A stretch of DNA of 60,947 nucleotides from Lachnospiraceae bacterium NK3A20. Its GTDB lineage: Bacteria; Bacillota; Clostridia; Lachnospirales; Lachnospiraceae. The first letter of the stretch is position 1. Each line of letters begins with the position of its first letter. Positions 52,357 through 60,938 of the stretch are shown here, one piece after another. A program made the translations under genes and the position numbers. The DNA is taken from assembly GCA_900107575.1 (NCBI GenBank), contig FNQX01000025.1, positions 1 to 60,947 of the forward strand. Reading direction: 5' to 3'. The notes below the pieces were generated by a model. It searched no databases and was not told the origin of the DNA. It saw only the letters and a program-made list of their open reading frames with translations.

Positions 52357-54159
52357 TGGTGGCTTTTTCAATATGTAATTGTTGTCAGAGGCAGGGTGTT
52401 TTACCCACAATCATGCCCGAAGCCTCATAATTCTTTTGCTTTCCCGCATGCTGTTTATGTCGATACATCCGACGAAGGGATTGACCTTCTCACCTATTAT
52501 GCACCGGTCTGCGAGTCATATGAAGTCGATTATGATGAGGAAAATGACAGGCCGATCATGGAAGATTGGGATCCCTATGATTTTGATCATTACCAGATCG
52601 ATCAGGATTTTTATGAGGATCACGGCATTTCCATGTCCAAGCTGAAAAAGCTCGGCTTACTTACCACACCCGTGATAGAAGGGCAGAGAGCTGATCTCAG
52701 CGGGACCGGCGACGGATATTGGAGGGCGTTGGGAGAGTTCTGCCCTTATATAGAGATCGACGGCCTGGATGAGAATATTGAATATATCGAAGACCACCCG
52801 GAGTCTGAACTTGCGAAGAAGAAGTCAGCGGAGATCATGAAACTGCTGCTCTCCATCAGTGGAAAACTAAGCGGTGTTATCAGAAAGAGGAAAAACAATC
52901 CCTATGACAGCCGTGAGAATGCTCATTTCTTGTGGCATCTGAGTTACCATGACTGGCTTTTTGATAAAAATGGGGAACTGCATCGGCCCTCGCAGATGTC
53001 TCGTTATGATCTTGATGAAGATATCTACAGTGAGCTGCCGAATAAGAAGGAAGCCTTCGCGATTCTTGGCTTCGTTGAGAAAGAGGCGGATGCTAAGACA
53101 GATACCTTTGAAATGGTCGGCGCTCTGGACCGGCGCGATAAGACGATCATGTTCCGTCAGCTGGCGAAAGAACTGGGATATGATATTTCAGATATTGGCA
53201 GAATTCAGCCTACGGAAGATGAGGATGACAGTGGGACTTTTGATCCGAATGCCTGACAGTCAGAGGAGTTCCCGCAGCGCAGGGTGCGAAATCTGGATAG
53301 CCTGATTGAACATGTCCGTCAGGAATTCTTCTGCGCGGATCCGGTAAGATATCAGAAAGTGCTCCGGCAGATCAGAACCAGCAAGTCGCCGAAAACAATT
53401 CGTGCTTATACGCTGGGTATGTATGTGAATGAGAGCGATACACAGATTTGTCAGATGTGCAAAAAGGCAGCACCATATGTGGATGTGACCGAAATTGCGA
53501 ATTACGGGATCGAGATGCCACAGCTGAATCTATGCCTCTGCAAAAACTGTTCTTCCAGATATAAGCAGTTCCGCGATGGAAGCAAAGAGAAGTTCAAAGA
53601 AGAAATGACAAGGGCGCTTCGGAATATAGACATCGGAACGCCGGCAGAAGATTATGAAATCGAGCTGTCTTCTGACGCTACGATTCACTTTACCCAGACG
53701 CATCTGGCGGAGGTGAAAGAAATCCTTTCTCTCTTGGAGCAATATGGGATTCCTGGTCAGGAAGATCCGGAACCAGCAGCAAAGCCTGTATCCCAGATTC
53801 GGGAGAATGTTACCGGCCCCCTGGCTCATCCGCAGCGTGAGAGAAAACAGGTATATATCGTTGATCACAGGAGGGACGATCAGAGGCGGGAAAGACCTGT
53901 TGAAAGGCCCATGCCGGAGCGGAGACCAACGGTTCCACAGCCTCCGAGACAGGAGGAGAGAAGCAATATAACAAATAGTCAGAAACCAGAATCGCAGTCA
54001 AAGCCGCAAGTTGGAGCAAAAGTCCGTCATAAGGCATTTGGAGACGGTGTGATTACGTACATAGATGGCCCTTATATGGGTGTTAGTTTCCCAAAAGCAG
54101 GAGAGAAGAAATTTCCACTTCCGGATGCCTTTAAAAAGGGTTTTCTGACTTTGATTTGA
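52357..54159 (+). pseudogene. C-terminal remnant of a large sacsin-like protein, 5' truncated, with in-frame TGA
   Basis: The frame emerges directly from the IS right end (WWLFQYVIVVRG...) and runs to TGA 53254-53256. It continues in the same frame to 54159. Across the stop, the sequence FPQRRVRNLDSLIEHVRQEFFCADPVRYQKVLRQIRTSK reads as one domain. Next come a zinc-ribbon-like block (CQMCKKAAPYVDVTEIANYG...CLCKNC, about 58 residues into the second part), a Pro/Arg-rich linker and a terminal beta module VRHKAFGDGVITYIDG. From memory, AKKKSAEIMKLL, GVIRKRKNNPY and LLGFVEKEAD-type phrases occur at the C-terminus of large sacsin/HSP90-like ATPase proteins. The ATPase part is missing. An independent start at 53284 is possible, giving a 292-residue product. 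Confidence 0.6.
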
Positions 54160-54187
54160 TAATACATTTTTCAGAGGAGATGGTGGC

Positions 54188-57100
54188 ATGGCAATGCATA
54201 TGAGCCTGCGTCTTGCATGGCATAGCGATGGGTGGAACGGTCATATCTGTAAGAACCCTTGCAGCAATACATACTGTGTAGGACAGTATTCTTATCCCGG
54301 AACATTGATTGCAGAAAACAGGGATCTGGACTATGAGACGAAACACGCTGGAGAGGCATGCTCTTTATATCCCTGTAAGGCTGCGTGCGGATGCAGTGTG
54401 AATGCTTTTGGCAAAGATACCATTCAGATTCAGATTGATCCTCCAAGCTGGTGGGGAAAGGGAGATGCGGACCCTGCACTTCTTACACTGCCGCCATCTA
54501 CAGCGTGTACCTGGTGCTATGAATCCATGTACAGCGATGATGTCCTGAATAAGTCCGGGACAGCTCAGAAATATGATTATGAAGAGCGAAGCCGGAAGGC
54601 GGAGCAGTACTTTGCGCAGTTTGAAGAGGGAAAATCCCTGGTCTTTTATTATGCCGGTTACAGCAATCCTTTCTCGGAAAATGAAGAAAACAATTATGTG
54701 GTTGCTGGTGTTTCCCGGCTGAAGAAGATGGGAGATTTCCATTATTACCAGAATATCTCTGAAGAAATACGGAAGAAATATGCCGGCGGCATCGTATGGC
54801 AGAAGCCGGTTACTTCAGCATACCCAGATGAGGGGGGGTGTATCCCCTATTGGAAATACATGGATAATGAAAATGTTCTGGAGCGGCTGGTTATTAAGCC
54901 ACTGCACAGGGCACCGTTTAAGTACGGATCCAGGGAGATCACGGACGATGATGCTATAGAGATCGTAAATCAGCTGGTAAACGCAGTAGAAGTGCTGATA
55001 GAGATAGGAGACACCACAGAGAACTGGAAGCTGCGCCGCGACTGGCTGGGCAGTGTCCTTAATGAATTATGGATTGCCCGTGGACCGTATCCCGGGTTTG
55101 CTTCAGTGCTGGAAAACCTTGGGCTTGGAAGCATTGAAGCCGCATATCTGCGCCTCACAAATGAAAGTGATATGAAAGCGTTCCGGGACCAGGTATGTGA
55201 TCTGCTGGCCGGAGCACGCGATGACGTATGGGGACAGGCAATACCTGCAGCAGAACTGAAGAAGATCCGCCGGGAGTATAAGCTGCGAGAGGATCCCGAA
55301 CAGAAGCTTTTACTGGATATCCTGCCGAGATTTGCTCTTACGGCAGGCCAGATGCAGGCTATCCTCAGTGAGGACAGGGAAAATGTATCAATCACAGCTT
55401 CTCTCGATGAAATACTAGCGGATCCGTATATCATTTTTGAACAGTACCAGGGCTATGATGTCGATGATGTCATACCGTTTTATAAGATCGATAACGGTAT
55501 TCTGGCATCGCCGGACTTTGGACTTGATAACCTGCTGGATGAGGGCTCAACAGAGCGTCTCCGCGCTTTTTGCGTGGATGAGCTGAACCGCATCGCAGCG
55601 CATTCTTTTGGAAAGGCAGCGGCCATTCTGGAGTCTGTCAATCATCGACTGGATCGGATGCCGGAGTGGAAAAGATATACCTATAAGCTGAAAAATTTTG
55701 ATATAGAAGCAGAGGTACTGGAAGAAGCTCTGTATCTGCGTCGTGATGAGAATAATACGCTGTATCTGTATTTGCGGTCCGTCTATGAAGATGAGCGGTG
55801 CATTGAGGATGCCTTCAAAGCGCTGACGGATCGTCCGGATATTGTCTTGAAACGGGCAATCAGTGCAGAGAAGTTTAAGGAGCGCCTGAAGAAGAAGGAC
55901 TCTAAGCTGATATCCAAGGCAGGACGACAGTATGAGGCGATTCTGGACAAACAGGCCGAAATCTGCATGAAGATTTTTACCAAACCTCTCTGCGTTCTTT
56001 CTGGTGCGGCGGGCACCGGCAAAACCACGGTTATCCGGGCTATTGTGGAAAATATCAAACGTGTCCATGGAGAGAGCACAGGTTTTCTCCTTATGGCCCC
56101 GACAGGTAAAGCTGCTGAACGCATCAAAACACAGACCGGTGAGCGGTCTACTACAATCCACTCTTTCCTGGCTTCCAACGGATGGATCAATAACAATTTC
56201 ACGCTGAAGAGATCCAGAGGAAAGCTCAGCCAGGATGTCAACACCATCATAGTTGATGAGTGTTCAATGATCGACCTGAACCTTTTTGCGACACTTCTCC
56301 GGGCGATCAACTGGAATAGTGTACAGCGTCTGATTCTGATCGGAGATCCGAATCAGCTGCCGCCGATTGGTCGTGGACGTGTCTTTGCGGATACTATTGC
56401 CTGGCTGAAGGCGGAATATCCGGAGAATGTTGGTGTTCTGACAGACAACATCCGTCAGCTGGTCAATCGGGTGGATGGCAATGGAAATGGAATACTGGAG
56501 CTTGCGAATATCTTTATCCAGGAGCAGCAGACATCAGACGAAAACCCGGAGACAACGGATGCGCTGAAACAGGCAAAAGAGGAAATCTTCGAGAAAATCC
56601 AGCTGGATGGGAACGGCGATATCGACAAGGATCTGGGCGTTTATTTCTGGCATGATCAGGAAGAACTGCAGCGTGTCCTTCAGGAGACCATGGTCCGTGA
56701 TATGGAAGGGTACACCGGTTGGTATCTGCAGGATGAAGGGATGAGTCTGAACAAGCTATGGACGCAGGCCCTTAAGAAAGAAGATGGCTCCGCAAATCCG
56801 GAGGAGCTGCAGATCATTTCTTCTTATCGTGGAGAATTCTACGGAACGGATGCACTGAATCAATGGATGCAAAGCGTTTTCAATACATACTGGAGTCGCA
56901 AATATAACCTGGATGGGGTCAGTCCTTTTGATAAAGTCATCCAGTTCCGTAACAGGCCGCGCTCTGATATGGCGTATGTCTATAATGACGACACAAAACA
57001 GAATGAGCGGGCGGAAGTGTTTAACGGCGAGATCGGAATCGCTGTAATTCATGGCCTCGATTATCCGAACCAGTGGTATAAGCGGATGAGTCAGCTGGAG

Positions 57101-57841
57101 CATATCCAGGTCCGGTTCTCTAATCAGAATCGCAGGAAGCTCCGCTATAACTACGGCAAGAAACTCGGGAAGGACGAGAAGGGTCGCTGGATTCCGGAGC
57201 AGAAGGTTCAGGAAAACCTGGAGCTTGCCTATGCAATCAGCGTTCACAAATCACAGGGATCAGAGTTTGATTATGTTTACATTGTGATTCCGAAGAGGGA
57301 CAGCCACCTGCTGTCTATGGAATTGCTGTACACAGCGATCACCAGGGCACAGAAACATGTGACGATCTTCCTGCAGGATGACATTGGAACGTTGACTAAC
57401 CTGGGACATCTTGAGAAGTCTGCTGTCCGGCGGATCAACTCCTCTATATTCGAGTTCAAGCCCCTGCCGGAAGAACTGCTGTATACCCATAACTGGCATG
57501 CCGATGAGAAGAAGCTGGCCACATTGTCAGAGTATTTTGTGCGGTCGAAATCAGAGGTGATTATCGCCAACATGCTGGTGGACAGGGATATACCGTTCAA
57601 GTATGAGGAGCCGCTGTACGCTGCGGACGGCACGATGTATCTTCCTGATTTCACGGTGACATTTCGTGGGGAGACATATTACTGGGAGCATGTCGGAAGG
57701 CTGGATCGCCCAGATTATAAAGCGCACTGGGAGAAGAAACAGGAGTGGTACGAGAAAAACTTTCCGGGGCAGCTGCTTGTAACCTATGAAGGAAAGAACC
57801 TGTCGCAGGATGCACTGGAGATTATAATGGCGAATTCATGA
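54188..57841 (+). CDS. SF1 (RecD-like) helicase with Cys-rich N-terminus and nuclease-like C-terminus
   Basis: A 1217-residue protein. Nine cysteines fall in the first 110 residues (21, 25, 30, 58, 63, 67, 69, 107, 110), suggesting a metal-binding module. Residues about 130-580 are unassigned. The helicase core has Walker A SGAAGTGKTTVI near 604, the Q-like APTGKAAERIKTQTG, Walker B VDECSM near 687, LIGDPNQLPPIG near 716, the late motif AISVHKSQGSEFDYV near 1016, and YTAITRAQKHV near 1046, all typical of RecD/TraI-like SF1B enzymes. The end (SEVIIANMLV...YLPDFTV...YYWEHVG, near 1125-1160) resembles a PD-(D/E)XK nuclease with Gly in place of Lys. GAGGAGATGG precedes ATG 54188. It starts 28 bases after the sacsin-like remnant and shares its operon. 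Confidence 0.82.
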   Translation: MAMHMSLRLAWHSDGWNGHICKNPCSNTYCVGQYSYPGTLIAENRDLDYETKHAGEACSLYPCKAACGCSVNAFGKDTIQIQIDPPSWWGKGDADPALLTLPPSTACTWCYESMYSDDVLNKSGTAQKYDYEERSRKAEQYFAQFEEGKSLVFYYAGYSNPFSENEENNYVVAGVSRLKKMGDFHYYQNISEEIRKKYAGGIVWQKPVTSAYPDEGGCIPYWKYMDNENVLERLVIKPLHRAPFKYGSREITDDDAIEIVNQLVNAVEVLIEIGDTTENWKLRRDWLGSVLNELWIARGPYPGFASVLENLGLGSIEAAYLRLTNESDMKAFRDQVCDLLAGARDDVWGQAIPAAELKKIRREYKLREDPEQKLLLDILPRFALTAGQMQAILSEDRENVSITASLDEILADPYIIFEQYQGYDVDDVIPFYKIDNGILASPDFGLDNLLDEGSTERLRAFCVDELNRIAAHSFGKAAAILESVNHRLDRMPEWKRYTYKLKNFDIEAEVLEEALYLRRDENNTLYLYLRSVYEDERCIEDAFKALTDRPDIVLKRAISAEKFKERLKKKDSKLISKAGRQYEAILDKQAEICMKIFTKPLCVLSGAAGTGKTTVIRAIVENIKRVHGESTGFLLMAPTGKAAERIKTQTGERSTTIHSFLASNGWINNNFTLKRSRGKLSQDVNTIIVDECSMIDLNLFATLLRAINWNSVQRLILIGDPNQLPPIGRGRVFADTIAWLKAEYPENVGVLTDNIRQLVNRVDGNGNGILELANIFIQEQQTSDENPETTDALKQAKEEIFEKIQLDGNGDIDKDLGVYFWHDQEELQRVLQETMVRDMEGYTGWYLQDEGMSLNKLWTQALKKEDGSANPEELQIISSYRGEFYGTDALNQWMQSVFNTYWSRKYNLDGVSPFDKVIQFRNRPRSDMAYVYNDDTKQNERAEVFNGEIGIAVIHGLDYPNQWYKRMSQLEHIQVRFSNQNRRKLRYNYGKKLGKDEKGRWIPEQKVQENLELAYAISVHKSQGSEFDYVYIVIPKRDSHLLSMELLYTAITRAQKHVTIFLQDDIGTLTNLGHLEKSAVRRINSSIFEFKPLPEELLYTHNWHADEKKLATLSEYFVRSKSEVIIANMLVDRDIPFKYEEPLYAADGTMYLPDFTVTFRGETYYWEHVGRLDRPDYKAHWEKKQEWYEKNFPGQLLVTYEGKNLSQDALEIIMANS

Positions 57842-57909
57842 CATGTATAGGCTGAAATAGAAATAAGACAAACGGGCTGAGAAGCCAGACTAAAAGGTAG
57901 GGGTGTGAA

Positions 57910-59922
57910 ATGGCTGGATTTACTATTGATATTACGGGAAGAATTAAGAATTTTGACATACCGAGAAATCAACCCTTAGTTCCTCTTTATGAAGCAATTG
58001 TAAATTCAATACATGCGATTGAAGAACGGCGTGCTAATGATGATAGATCTTTTAACCCATATATCATAATTGAAATCGTCAGGGATCAGCAGTTAATCAT
58101 CGAAGGCCAAGGAATAGACTACAGTATTAACGATGTAATCGGTTTTAATGTTATCGATAATGGGGTGGGACTTGATGAGAATAATATGCGTTCTTTCCTA
58201 CAGTCGGATTCTACCTATAAGGCTTCGATAGGGGGAAAAGGCGTAGGAAGGTTTTCCTGGCTTAAGGCATTTAAAAAGGCAGATGTTGAAAGCATTTTTC
58301 TTGATGCTGATTCAATTCCCGTCAGGAGACAGTTTGAGTTTTCTTTGGAAAAACAGGAGATCGATGATACTCTGACCGAATGTGATAACTATACGGATAA
58401 TCGAACAGAGGTCAAGCTCATAGATTATCAATATGAGTATAGAAAAAATGTAAATAAACACGCGGACACAATAGCGACCAAGATAATGCAACACTGCGTA
58501 ATATATCTGATGGCTCCTGACTGTCCAAAGATAACGGTGGTGGATGTCGCTGATGGAAATACCATTTCTATCAATGATCTCTTTCACCGTAATATAAAAA
58601 AGAGTGACAATATTTCGACGTTTACAGTCCAAGGTACAGATTATGAACTGCTGAATATTGAAATGGAAGATGCAGCAATCGGCGGTAGCAAATTATATTT
58701 GTGCGCCAATAGCCGTGTTGTAAGAGAAATACCGTTGGAAAAGCAGGTTGTAGATCTTGATAAAAATCTGTTTCGAGATCAGGGCTTTTATTATATTGGT
58801 GTGGTCTCCGGAAAGACTTTGGATGAGAGTGTCAGCACAAGCAGAACATCATTTGATCTTCCGGAAGAATCTGGGGACGGAGAATTATCTGTCCAGGATA
58901 TAGTAGCTGCAGCGTCAGAAAAGATTGAAGAATTTCTTTCTGATTATCTTGTAGAAGTTCGGGCTCAGAAAGAAGAGAGAATACGAAGATATATTTCCAA
59001 TGAGGCCCCTCAGTATAGGCATTTGCTGAAATATATGCCTGATAGAATCAGGGAAATCAAGCCATCTTTGTCAGATGCAAAATTGGATGAGGAATTATAT
59101 CGTCTAAGAAGAGAATTTGAACTTCAACTAAGAACGGATAATCAGAATCTCATGGAAAAAATGAGAAATGAAATGGTTGTCTCGGATGTATATCAGGAAG
59201 AGTTCAGAAAGCAGGTTGAACGCATTAGTGATGCCAACAAATCTGTTCTTGCTGAATATGTCGCGCACAGAAAGATAATTCTGGAGTTGCTGAAGCAAGG
59301 GATTCGAAGAAATGATGACGGAAAGTATAACAGAGAATCCTTCATACACAATTTGATATATCCGATGAGGAGAACAGCAGATGAAGTAGGCTATGAAGCT
59401 CATAATCTGTGGCTGATTGATGAACGGTTATCGTATTGTGACTACATCTCGTCTGATGTTCCATTTAGTAATGACCCTAAAGAGGAACGTCCAGATATTA
59501 TGATGTTGGACCATCCGGTGGCAGTATCCGATGAGGAAAATACGGGCCGTGCTTATGAGAGTATCGTCATCTTTGAATTAAAAAAGCCTCAAAGAGATGA
59601 TTACACAGCATCAGATAATCCGATACAACAGATGTTGGGATACGTAGATAAACTTAAGACCAACAGGGTAAAGGATAAAGATGGCCGTATTATAAATGTC
59701 GACACTAATACGCAGTTTTACTTATATGCCGTTTGTGATATCACTCCGAATCTTATCAAAGTTGCAGATGATAGAGATTTTGTCAAAACTCCAGATGGAC
59801 GAGGATATTATCGATATCACGGCAAAAAGAAGGCATACATCGAGATATTGTCATATGACAAAGTTATTCAAGATGCAATGAAACGAAACAAGATACTATT
59901 CGACAAACTTGGATTGGTATAG
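57910..59922 (+). CDS. GHKL (HSP90/MutL-type) ATPase fused to a PD-(D/E)XK-like nuclease domain
   Basis: A 670-residue protein, strongly AT-rich in codon use. The N-terminal ATPase has all GHKL boxes: EAIVNSIHA (Glu28, Asn32), VIDNGVGL (Asp83, Gly85, Gly87) and GGKGVGRFS (108-116). After a transducer-like region and a coiled-coil stretch (about 350-470), the C-terminal part shows RPDIMML near 526 and IVIFELKKP near 552-560, then DNPIQQMLGYVDKLK. This order matches a PD-(D/E)XK nuclease (Asp...Glu-x-Lys...Gln). ATP-gated DNA or RNA cleavage is a fair inference. It follows the helicase by 68 bases, with GGGGTG before ATG 57910, and precedes the deoxyribosyltransferase-like gene by 12 bases. No named system is assigned. 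Confidence 0.8.
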   Translation: MAGFTIDITGRIKNFDIPRNQPLVPLYEAIVNSIHAIEERRANDDRSFNPYIIIEIVRDQQLIIEGQGIDYSINDVIGFNVIDNGVGLDENNMRSFLQSDSTYKASIGGKGVGRFSWLKAFKKADVESIFLDADSIPVRRQFEFSLEKQEIDDTLTECDNYTDNRTEVKLIDYQYEYRKNVNKHADTIATKIMQHCVIYLMAPDCPKITVVDVADGNTISINDLFHRNIKKSDNISTFTVQGTDYELLNIEMEDAAIGGSKLYLCANSRVVREIPLEKQVVDLDKNLFRDQGFYYIGVVSGKTLDESVSTSRTSFDLPEESGDGELSVQDIVAAASEKIEEFLSDYLVEVRAQKEERIRRYISNEAPQYRHLLKYMPDRIREIKPSLSDAKLDEELYRLRREFELQLRTDNQNLMEKMRNEMVVSDVYQEEFRKQVERISDANKSVLAEYVAHRKIILELLKQGIRRNDDGKYNRESFIHNLIYPMRRTADEVGYEAHNLWLIDERLSYCDYISSDVPFSNDPKEERPDIMMLDHPVAVSDEENTGRAYESIVIFELKKPQRDDYTASDNPIQQMLGYVDKLKTNRVKDKDGRIINVDTNTQFYLYAVCDITPNLIKVADDRDFVKTPDGRGYYRYHGKKKAYIEILSYDKVIQDAMKRNKILFDKLGLV

Positions 59923-59934
59923 GCGGCAAATATA

Positions 59935-60327
59935 ATGACGGGAAAGTATAAAGTAGTGACTCTTTGCGGCAGCACCCGTTTCAAAGATGCGTTTATGGAA
60001 GTTCAGAAGAGACTGACTCTTGAAGGAAATATCGTGATAAGCGTAGGTCTTTTCGGACACTCCGGGGACAGCGAAGTCTGGGAGAATATAGACGAAGGAA
60101 CGCTGACTGCTACAAAGGCCATGCTGGATGACATGCATAAGCGGAAGATCGATATGGCAGATGAAATCTTTGTAATCAATGTCGGCGGATATATCGGTGA
60201 GAGCACACGTTCTGAGATTGAGTATGCAGAGGCGCATGGAAAGAGGGTAAATGAAACAGTCATTAATCCCCCAGCAGAGCTGGGGAGACTAACAGATGCG
60301 CGGTGCGGTGAGCGGAGGAACAGATAA
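59935..60327 (+). CDS. Nucleoside 2-deoxyribosyltransferase-like protein, C-terminus altered by IS insertion
   Basis: A 130-residue protein starting VVTLCGSTRFKDAF, the Rossmann-like opening of the NDT/DUF4406 group. KRKIDMADEIFVINVGGYIGESTRSEIEYAEAHGKRV carries the conserved acidic pair and the GESTRSEIEYA helix. Such proteins handle nucleosides, and some act with phage defence or NAD metabolism. The family normally ends soon after HGKRV plus a beta strand. Here the last 20 or so residues (INPPAELGRLTDARCGERRNR) are encoded by the left end of the IS200 element, so the natural C-terminus is lost. It lies 12 bases after the GHKL gene, so it belongs to that operon. Activity is uncertain. Confidence 0.7.
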   Translation: MTGKYKVVTLCGSTRFKDAFMEVQKRLTLEGNIVISVGLFGHSGDSEVWENIDEGTLTATKAMLDDMHKRKIDMADEIFVINVGGYIGESTRSEIEYAEAHGKRVNETVINPPAELGRLTDARCGERRNR

Positions 60328-60330
60328 AAA

Positions 60331-60385
60331 GCCTCCACTGTATAATGAAAGCAGGTCTAGCAAACCGTTTTCTTACAGTGGAGGC
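60331..60385 (+). promoter_or_regulatory. Hairpin that sequesters the tnpA ribosome binding site
   Basis: GCCTCCACTGTA (60331-60342) pairs perfectly with TACAGTGGAGGC (60374-60385). The right arm contains GTGGAGG, the ribosome binding site of ATG 60390. IS200 elements are known to restrict transposase translation by such a 5' stem. A TATAAT lies at 60341-60346. Confidence 0.75.
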
Positions 60386-60389
60386 ATCC

Positions 60390-60812
60390 ATGGATAATCA
60401 AAGTCTAGCACATAGCAGATACAATTGCACATACCACATCGTGTTCATACCTAAATACCGCCGCAAGGTGATGTTCGGGCAGCTTAGAAAGGATGTTGGA
60501 GAAACGATCGGAAAAGTATGCAAAATGGAAGGGGTCACGATTTTAAAAGCCGCAACGCTGCCAGACCATGTGCATATGTATGTATCGATCCCACCGAAAG
60601 AGAGCGTGGCCAAAATGGTGGGAAGGATCAAAGGTAAAAGTGCGCTGATGCTGTTCGACAAATATCCACAGTATCGGGAAAGATATGACCGCCATTTTTG
60701 GGCACGCGGATATTATTGTGAAACAGTCGGTAACGTCAATGAAGAGACGATAAAGAAATATATCGCAGAGCAATACGAGAGGGATCGACTGGAAGGAGAT
60801 CTCAAGAAGTAA
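60390..60812 (+). CDS. tnpA: IS200/IS605 transposase TnpA (Y1 HUH)
   Basis: A 140-residue single-strand transposase. The start YNCTYHIVFIPKYRRKVMFG is typical. The HUH metal motif is HVHMYV near residues 65-70 (DHVHMYV), and the nucleophile Tyr lies in ETIKKYIAEQ near 128. Both residues are intact and the length is normal, so it should be active. ATG 60390 is chosen over the in-frame ATG 60345 because GGAGG is correctly spaced before it and the longer form would read through the regulatory hairpin. It cuts and joins single-stranded ends through the subterminal hairpins. Confidence 0.93.
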   Translation: MDNQSLAHSRYNCTYHIVFIPKYRRKVMFGQLRKDVGETIGKVCKMEGVTILKAATLPDHVHMYVSIPPKESVAKMVGRIKGKSALMLFDKYPQYRERYDRHFWARGYYCETVGNVNEETIKKYIAEQYERDRLEGDLKK

Positions 60813-60824
60813 GAAATGTAACAA

Positions 60825-60938
60825 GCCGCTTTTAAGCGGCAACCAGTAACAAGAAGAATGGTTTACTAGACCGCCTTTAGGCGGAAACGCAATAACGCCC
60901 TGGAAGGGCGATCACAAACCACCAGCAGAGCTGGTGGT
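60825..60938. repeat. Array of four hairpins downstream of tnpA
   Basis: GCCGCTTTTAAGCGGC (60825-60840), CCGCCTTTAGGCGG (60871-60884), CGCCC-TGGAA-GGGCG (60896-60910), ACCACCAGC-AGA-GCTGGTGGT (60918-60938). The last mirrors the left-end hairpin and is the probable recognition structure. The first could act as a terminator stem but lacks a T run. Confidence 0.75.

Larger units (their letters stand above)
60269..60938 (+). mobile_element. IS200/IS605-family element (tnpA only)
   Basis: It carries a single Y1 transposase gene flanked by subterminal hairpins that share the core CCAGC-AGA-GCTGG: left 60269-60285 and right 60918-60938. No tnpB accessory gene lies inside. Exact ends are not visible, since IS200 elements lack terminal inverted repeats and the right boundary is close to the window end. 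Confidence 0.8.

Noticed and set aside
50886-52363. Eight-base target duplication around the ISL3 element
   Set aside because: The flanks AGCGAATA and ATGGTGGC do not match; shifting the ends by a few bases does not create a match.
53254-53256. TGA read as an amino acid (recoding)
   Set aside because: TGA ends many intact genes here (for example metF-region, rfbA, tsaE and rimI), and no selenocysteine element is apparent.
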